64,000 nucleotides of DNA, taken from positions 2,232,001 through 2,296,000 of the forward strand of contig NZ_CP037940.1 of assembly GCF_004358325.1 (NCBI RefSeq). Reading direction: 5' to 3'. The DNA is from Periweissella cryptocerci (GTDB lineage: Bacteria > Bacillota > Bacilli > Lactobacillales > Lactobacillaceae). Below the pieces are notes generated by a model. The model saw nothing but the letters and a program-made list of their open reading frames with translations. It made no database searches and was not told the origin of the DNA. Made by a program: the position numbers and the translations under genes. Positions 59,392-64,000 of this stretch are shown here, one piece after another (within the stretch, counting starts at the first letter, position 1; every line of letters starts with the position of its first letter).

Positions 59392-59562
59392 ATGTTTAAT
59401 ATTTCATCCGACATGATAGATTATAATTTGGAAACTAGATTAATTACAATCACAATTCCGCTCGATTACATGCGAGATGGCGGGTTTAATACTGATGCTA
59501 TGAACCCTTTCCTCAGGGTGTCACGACAAGGAAAGCAAGTTGACGATGTTTGGCTCAATTAA
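59392..59562 (+). CDS. Possible small ORF or gene remnant (56 residues)
   Basis: An open frame MFNISSDMIDYNLETRL... ending VDDVWLN with TAA. Its mix of hydrophobic and charged residues looks coding. AGGAGG lies 17 bases upstream, which is far. It may be the end of a lost gene. Unknown function. Confidence 0.35.
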   Translation: MFNISSDMIDYNLETRLITITIPLDYMRDGGFNTDAMNPFLRVSRQGKQVDDVWLN

Positions 59563-59625
59563 AAATTCCCGATGTTTTCATGCAAGGGTTTAAGTCAGCA
59601 TACTAAGACTCAATTCCCAACAACG

Positions 59626-59660
59626 AGCACCACAGCCCAGTAGCGGCTGTGGTGTTTTTT
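59626..59660 (+). terminator. Strong Rho-independent terminator
   Basis: CACCACAGCC pairs with GGCTGTGGTG around CAGTAGC, then T6. It follows the small ORF; copy 9 begins at the end of its T-tract. Confidence 0.9.
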
Positions 59661-59760
59661 GCTTTATTCTTTCTGACGTGGGATTCTGTATTTTTGTTCA
59701 AGAGTACTCACGTATCACGGAATATACCTTTGGCACTGGTTTGAGTACATCACAAAATAA
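59661..59760 (-). mobile_element. Structured MITE-like element, copy 9 (fragment, reversed)
   Basis: TCTGACGTGGGATT (59672) leads into AAGAGTACTCACGTATCACGG, which is the reverse of the 3' module of copies 5 and 6 (CGTGAGTACTCTT). The other end is missing. Confidence 0.7.
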
Positions 59761-59903
59761 GTTCGATTGCTCTTTAATTCCAGTAAGGTGGAAATCGGGA
59801 TTATTAGCGTGCGACGAGAAATACCAAAACAAGCGGGGCTGAAATTAATTCGAAAAAATGCTAGAATACTACTATTACACTACAAAATGAAAAGGCGATG
59901 CGC

Positions 59904-62525
59904 ATGGCAAAAACAGTAAAAGAAACCCCAATGATGCAACAATATAATGCAATCAAGGAAAAATATCCCGATGCGTTTTTGTTCTACCGGTTAGGTGATT
60001 TCTATGAATTATTTAATGATGACGCGATTAAAGGGGCTCAACTACTTGAACTGACCTTGACCACGCGCAATAAGAACGCTGACAATCCCATCCCCATGGC
60101 CGGTGTACCACACCATGCGGCGCAAAACTATATCGATATTTTAGTTGATCAAGGCTATAAAGTTGCGATTGTCGAACAGATGGAAGACCCGAAGCTCGCT
60201 GAAGGTATGGTTAAGCGTGACGTAGTTCAGTTAGTGACACCAGGAACTAAGATGGATACTGGTAGTGCCGATGCCAAAAAGAATAATTACATTACAGCAT
60301 TGACCAGTGTCGGGGATGAATTTGGCTTAGCGTATGCTGACTTATCAACCGGTGAATTGAAGGCAACGGTTTTAGCTTCGACTGACAGCGTGATTAATGA
60401 GGTCATGAACTTACAGGCCAAAGAAATTGTGGTGGATAACTCAATCACTGATGATTTCATCGCAACCTTGAAGAAACTCGGCTTACTGATTTCTAGCCAA
60501 GCAGACATTGTGACTACCGCTGAGTTGAGCTACCTTAGTCAAGACTTAACGCGCGATTTGGAAAAACAAGCAGTGGGGCACTTAGTTACGTATTTGACGG
60601 TTACGCAAAAACGTTCACTGGATCACCTCCAAAAAGTCGTGTCATATGAACCAGCATTTTTCTTGAAAATGGATCATAATAGTCGGTACAATTTGGAATT
60701 AGCACAAAATATTCGAACCGGTAAAAAGCAAGGGACACTGTTGTGGTTACTGGATGAAACTAAGACTGCAATGGGTGGTCGGATGTTGAAGCAATGGTTA
60801 GACCGGCCATTGATTGACCGCACCCAAATTGAAGCACGTCAGGCTAAAGTTAGTCAATTATTGGACAATTATTTTGAACGCGCAAGTTTACAAGACGAGT
60901 TAGTTAAAGTATACGATTTAGAACGACTGGCTGGGCGGGTCGCATTTGGTTCCGTGAACGGGCGCGATATGGTGCAACTAAAGAGTAGTTTATTACAAGT
61001 TCCTAAGTTGCAAGCCGTGTTAGCCAATCTGGATAACCAAGTGTTCAATGCGTTGACGGAAAAGCTTGATCCAGTTGCCGATGTTGCTGAGTTAATTGAG
61101 GCGGCGATAACCGATGAACCACCACTGTCTGTTACCGATGGGGGTATCATCAAGGACAACTATTCAGAAAAACTGGATCAATACCGTGATGTCATGAAAA
61201 ACGGTAAACAATGGCTAGCCGAATTGGAAACCAAAGAACGTGAAGCGACAGGCATTAATGGCTTAAAAATTGGTTACAATCGTGTCTTTGGTTACTATAT
61301 TGAAGTTACTAAATCAAATATTGCCAAGCTTGATCCGAATCGTTATGAACGCAAACAAACGTTAACCAATGCGGAACGCTTCAGCACGCCTGAACTAAAG
61401 GAACGCGAAGCTTTAATTTTAGAAGCCCAAGAAAAATCAACGGTGCTAGAATACGAAATCTTTGCACAAGTTCGTGATGTGGTTAAAGCCGCCATCACAC
61501 GGTTACAAGCCCTTGCGAAAGCAATTGCCGAACTCGATGTCCTGCAAAGTTTTGCGGTCGTAGCTGAAACGTATCATTTTGTGAAACCATTGTTCACGAA
61601 GGGGCATGATTTGGATATTACCCAAGGCCGGCACCCCGTAGTTGAAAAAGTTCTGGGCCGCCAAAGTTATGTACCAAATGACGTCGTAATGCCAACGGAT
61701 GAAACCATTATGTTAATCACCGGACCTAATATGTCAGGTAAATCGACATACATGCGCCAGTTAGCATTAATTGTAATTTTGGCGCAAATGGGTTCATTTG
61801 TGCCTGCTGAAGCGGCCACCATGCCGATTTTTGATCAAATTTTCACGCGTATTGGTGCGGCTGATGATTTGATCTCGGGGAACTCAACATTCATGGTGGA
61901 AATGGCTGAGGCCAACAATGCCTTGAAAAACGCCACCGATAAATCATTGATTCTTTTTGATGAATTAGGTCGTGGAACGGCAACTTACGACGGGATGGCA
62001 CTTGCCCAAGCGATTATTGAGTTTGTGCATAATAACGTACACGCCAAAACCTTGTTTAGCACGCACTACCACGAATTGACGGTTTTAGCTGATGAATTAC
62101 CTCAATTACAAAATGCCCACGTGGGTGCAATTGAACAGAATGGGAACCTTGTCTTCCTTCACAAGATGGAAGCTGGTCCAGCCGATCAAAGTTACGGGAT
62201 TAATGTGGCTAAATTAGCTGGCATGCCTAATGTGCTGTTGCAACGGGCATCAACAATTTTAGAGCATCTCGAAGATAGTGCTAATGAGTTGCCAATGAGT
62301 TCTGCCACAGTTGAAGTTGAATCAGTGGCAGTTGAACCGGTAGTTGCGGTCGTAAACACACCGGAACCCCAACCAGTCCATGATGAGCAGCTTGCATTAT
62401 TTAGCGATGAAGTAGTTGATCCTAAAAATGCGGCTGTTATCAATGAACTTAAGGGTGTTAATCTTGCAATGATGACACCACTTGAAGCGATGAATAAACT
62501 GTTTGAATTACAACAAAAATTATAA
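59904..62525 (+). CDS. mutS: DNA mismatch repair protein MutS
   Basis: An 873-residue protein. The mismatch-recognition domain has [11 protein letters not shown] (about 28-38), with the Phe-x-Glu wedge, and the ATPase has Walker [10 protein letters not shown] (about 608-616) and [19 protein letters not shown]. The C-terminal tail varies. ATG 59904 is chosen with AAAAGGCG 9 bases upstream; ATG 59898 is too close. mutL follows after 165 bp with a structured spacer. Confidence 0.97.
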   Translation: MAKTVKETPMMQQYNAIKEKYPDAFLFYRLGDFYELFNDDAIKGAQLLELTLTTRNKNADNPIPMAGVPHHAAQNYIDILVDQGYKVAIVEQMEDPKLAEGMVKRDVVQLVTPGTKMDTGSADAKKNNYITALTSVGDEFGLAYADLSTGELKATVLASTDSVINEVMNLQAKEIVVDNSITDDFIATLKKLGLLISSQADIVTTAELSYLSQDLTRDLEKQAVGHLVTYLTVTQKRSLDHLQKVVSYEPAFFLKMDHNSRYNLELAQNIRTGKKQGTLLWLLDETKTAMGGRMLKQWLDRPLIDRTQIEARQAKVSQLLDNYFERASLQDELVKVYDLERLAGRVAFGSVNGRDMVQLKSSLLQVPKLQAVLANLDNQVFNALTEKLDPVADVAELIEAAITDEPPLSVTDGGIIKDNYSEKLDQYRDVMKNGKQWLAELETKEREATGINGLKIGYNRVFGYYIEVTKSNIAKLDPNRYERKQTLTNAERFSTPELKEREALILEAQEKSTVLEYEIFAQVRDVVKAAITRLQALAKAIAELDVLQSFAVVAETYHFVKPLFTKGHDLDITQGRHPVVEKVLGRQSYVPNDVVMPTDETIMLITGPNMSGKSTYMRQLALIVILAQMGSFVPAEAATMPIFDQIFTRIGAADDLISGNSTFMVEMAEANNALKNATDKSLILFDELGRGTATYDGMALAQAIIEFVHNNVHAKTLFSTHYHELTVLADELPQLQNAHVGAIEQNGNLVFLHKMEAGPADQSYGINVAKLAGMPNVLLQRASTILEHLEDSANELPMSSATVEVESVAVEPVVAVVNTPEPQPVHDEQLALFSDEVVDPKNAAVINELKGVNLAMMTPLEAMNKLFELQQKL

Positions 62526-62535
62526 TTTTAGACAC

Positions 62536-62627
62536 GATTAGTCCCAGATACTGATTTATTTTGCGCCGCTAGTTTCAGGGTACTTTCAAGTTAGTGGCGT
62601 AACTGTTAGCACACGAGATGACTAATC
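62536..62627 (+). other. Nested stem-loop between mutS and mutL
   Basis: GATTAGTC (62536-62543) pairs with GACTAATC (62620-62627), and inside GCCGCTA (62565-62571) pairs with TAGTGGC (62592-62598). No T-tract follows. It could be an RNA structure in the mRNA or a relic of an element. No family recognised. Confidence 0.5.
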
Positions 62628-62690
62628 AAGCCTAAATTAATTACTGAAAAAATGGCAAGTTGAAATTAGATTACCGACAAAGGAGCGTTT

Positions 62691-64000
62691 ATGGCTAAAA
62701 TTCATGAATTATCAACGATCCTTGCCGACCAAATTGCGGCAGGTGAAGTTGTTGAACGGCCAGCTTCGGTCGTTAAAGAGTTACTGGAAAATGCGTTGGA
62801 TGCCCATGCCACCCAAATTGATATCTTATTGGAAGAAGCAGGCGTCAAGTCAATTCAGATTGTTGATAATGGCGATGGGATTGACTCTGAAGATGTGCCA
62901 GTTGCATTTCGCCGGCACGCAACTTCTAAGATTCACGACCGCCAAGATTTATTTAAGATTAGAACTCTCGGTTTTCGCGGGGAAGCCCTACCTAGTATTG
63001 CCTCAGTTGCAGATGTTCGGTTAGTGACTTCTACGGGCGCTGGTGCCGGTGATGAATTACACATTAGCGGCGGTGAAATTAAGGAACAAAAATCAGCGGC
63101 AGCACGCAAAGGAACGGACATTACCGTCAGTGATTTGTTCTTTAATACACCGGCGCGCTTGAAGTATTTACGGTCGCAAGCAACGGAACTCTCCAAGATT
63201 GTCGACATTGTCAATCGATTGGCAATGAGCTATCCGGATGTAACTTTCCACTTGTCACACAATGGCAAGGACTTATTGCGCACGGCTGGAAATGGTGACT
63301 TAAAGCAAGTTTTCGCAGATGTGTATGGTATACAAAATGCCCGCAAAATGCTGGCAATTAATGGTAGCGATAATGATTTTACGATTGATGGTTATGTGTC
63401 ATTACCAGAATTAACACGCGCATCTCGTGAATACATTTCGGTCTTGATTAATGGTCGTTACATCAAAAATTTTGCCATTACTAAAGCGCTAATTAAAGGG
63501 TATGGCTCAAAGCTGATGGTTGGCCGGTTCCCAATGGCGGTCATCAATATTAAAATGGATCCGCTCTTGGTCGACGTAAATGTCCACCCCACCAAGCAAG
63601 AGGTCCGGTTGAGCAAAGAAGCTGAACTGGCGGAATTATTGACACGTTTGGTGAGCGAAAAACTTGGTTCGATTAATTTGATGCCAGATGGTTACCAGAA
63701 TTTAATGGAACACGCGAAGGCTGAAGAAACACCGCAGCTTAATACGAGTGATGCCCAAGCAACCGTCTCAGAAAATTTGCCAGTCGATTTCTTGACGCAA
63801 TTGAATCAAGCATCAGCGAAGTACACATTAGGAACTCGTGATGGTGCTCACCTGCAAAAAGATAAGCCCACAAGTTTGCCAGATGCCTTACCAAGTGATG
63901 CAACGGTGCAACCAATTGTGGTAAAAACGCGTGCCGAGTTAGCTTCAGCGCGGGTAAAATCATTTGCAACACGCTATGCAGATGAAAAAATCACAGCATT
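62691..64000 (+). CDS. mutL: DNA mismatch repair protein MutL (cut by window end)
   Basis: The frame is open from ATG 62691 to the window end, about 436 residues. The GHKL ATPase shows [15 protein letters not shown] (about 30-45), NGDGI and FRGEALPSI. The [13 protein letters not shown] end of the N-terminal domain lies near 287-305. AAGGAGCG lies just before the start. The C-terminal endonuclease domain would be outside. It works with MutS upstream. Confidence 0.96.
   Translation, partial: MAKIHELSTILADQIAAGEVVERPASVVKELLENALDAHATQIDILLEEAGVKSIQIVDNGDGIDSEDVPVAFRRHATSKIHDRQDLFKIRTLGFRGEALPSIASVADVRLVTSTGAGAGDELHISGGEIKEQKSAAARKGTDITVSDLFFNTPARLKYLRSQATELSKIVDIVNRLAMSYPDVTFHLSHNGKDLLRTAGNGDLKQVFADVYGIQNARKMLAINGSDNDFTIDGYVSLPELTRASREYISVLINGRYIKNFAITKALIKGYGSKLMVGRFPMAVINIKMDPLLVDVNVHPTKQEVRLSKEAELAELLTRLVSEKLGSINLMPDGYQNLMEHAKAEETPQLNTSDAQATVSENLPVDFLTQLNQASAKYTLGTRDGAHLQKDKPTSLPDALPSDATVQPIVVKTRAELASARVKSFATRYADEKITA

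Overview
This 64-kb window is chromosomal DNA of a low-to-moderate GC Gram-positive. Gene content and order point to a heterofermentative lactic acid bacterium, most probably Weissella or a close relative. Evidence: prmC-sua5-glyA-upp feeding into an atpBEFHAGDC operon, a lone GcvH-like protein, an M29 aminopeptidase, a GRP-family sugar uptake protein, mbl/rodA wall genes, and recN-infC-rpmI-rplT. The genus is inferred; no 16S rRNA is present.

Layout. 1-5.4 kb: translation and one-carbon genes (prfA end, prmC, sua5, glyA, upp) with a secreted GDPD. 5.5-9.3 kb: YdcF-like protein, a PyrR-type attenuator with uracil permease, and a nuclease gene with a stop at codon 3. 9.5-16 kb: F1Fo ATP synthase operon. 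16.7-20.3 kb: ywzB, mbl, yidD, DUF2969, rodA, GcvH-like. 21.4-24.2 kb: tmRNA and a two-component system. 24.4-26.5 kb: galM and sugar uptake, with cre sites. 27-31.3 kb: two secreted wall hydrolases. 31.7-36.7 kb: pepS, map, a phosphosugar transferase and a TagH/TagG-type exporter. 37-46.5 kb: cinA, recA, folD, xseAB, ispA, tlyA, argR, recN. 46.7-48.1 kb: infC (AUA start), rpmI, rplT behind an L20-type leader. 48.3-54.1 kb: an ANT(6)-like pair and yqeG-yqeH-yhbY-nadD-yqeK-rsfS-yqeM. 54.2-59.3 kb: DnaQ/BRCT protein, tRNA-Leu, an ISL3-family insertion sequence, a Cof-type phosphatase. 59.9 kb to the end: mutS and mutL.

The main unexplained feature is a family of non-coding, highly structured, MITE-like elements. 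I count eight copies plus two fragments, about 0.1 to 0.75 kb each. Their inverted ends begin GGCTCT and carry a TCTRRCGTGG core. The longest copy is flanked by a perfect 8-bp duplication (GTTAAAAT) and another by a 7/8 duplication. Every copy lies directly downstream of a Rho-independent terminator. The only full insertion sequence, an ISL3-type element, has ends starting with nearly the same bases (GGCTCTGT), also makes an 8-bp duplication (ACTATCGC), and has inserted into the loop of a terminator hairpin. I infer a non-autonomous family mobilised by an ISL3-type transposase that targets, or is tolerated at, transcription terminators.

Most genes are on the plus strand in short operons. The exceptions are tmRNA, pepS and the transposase.
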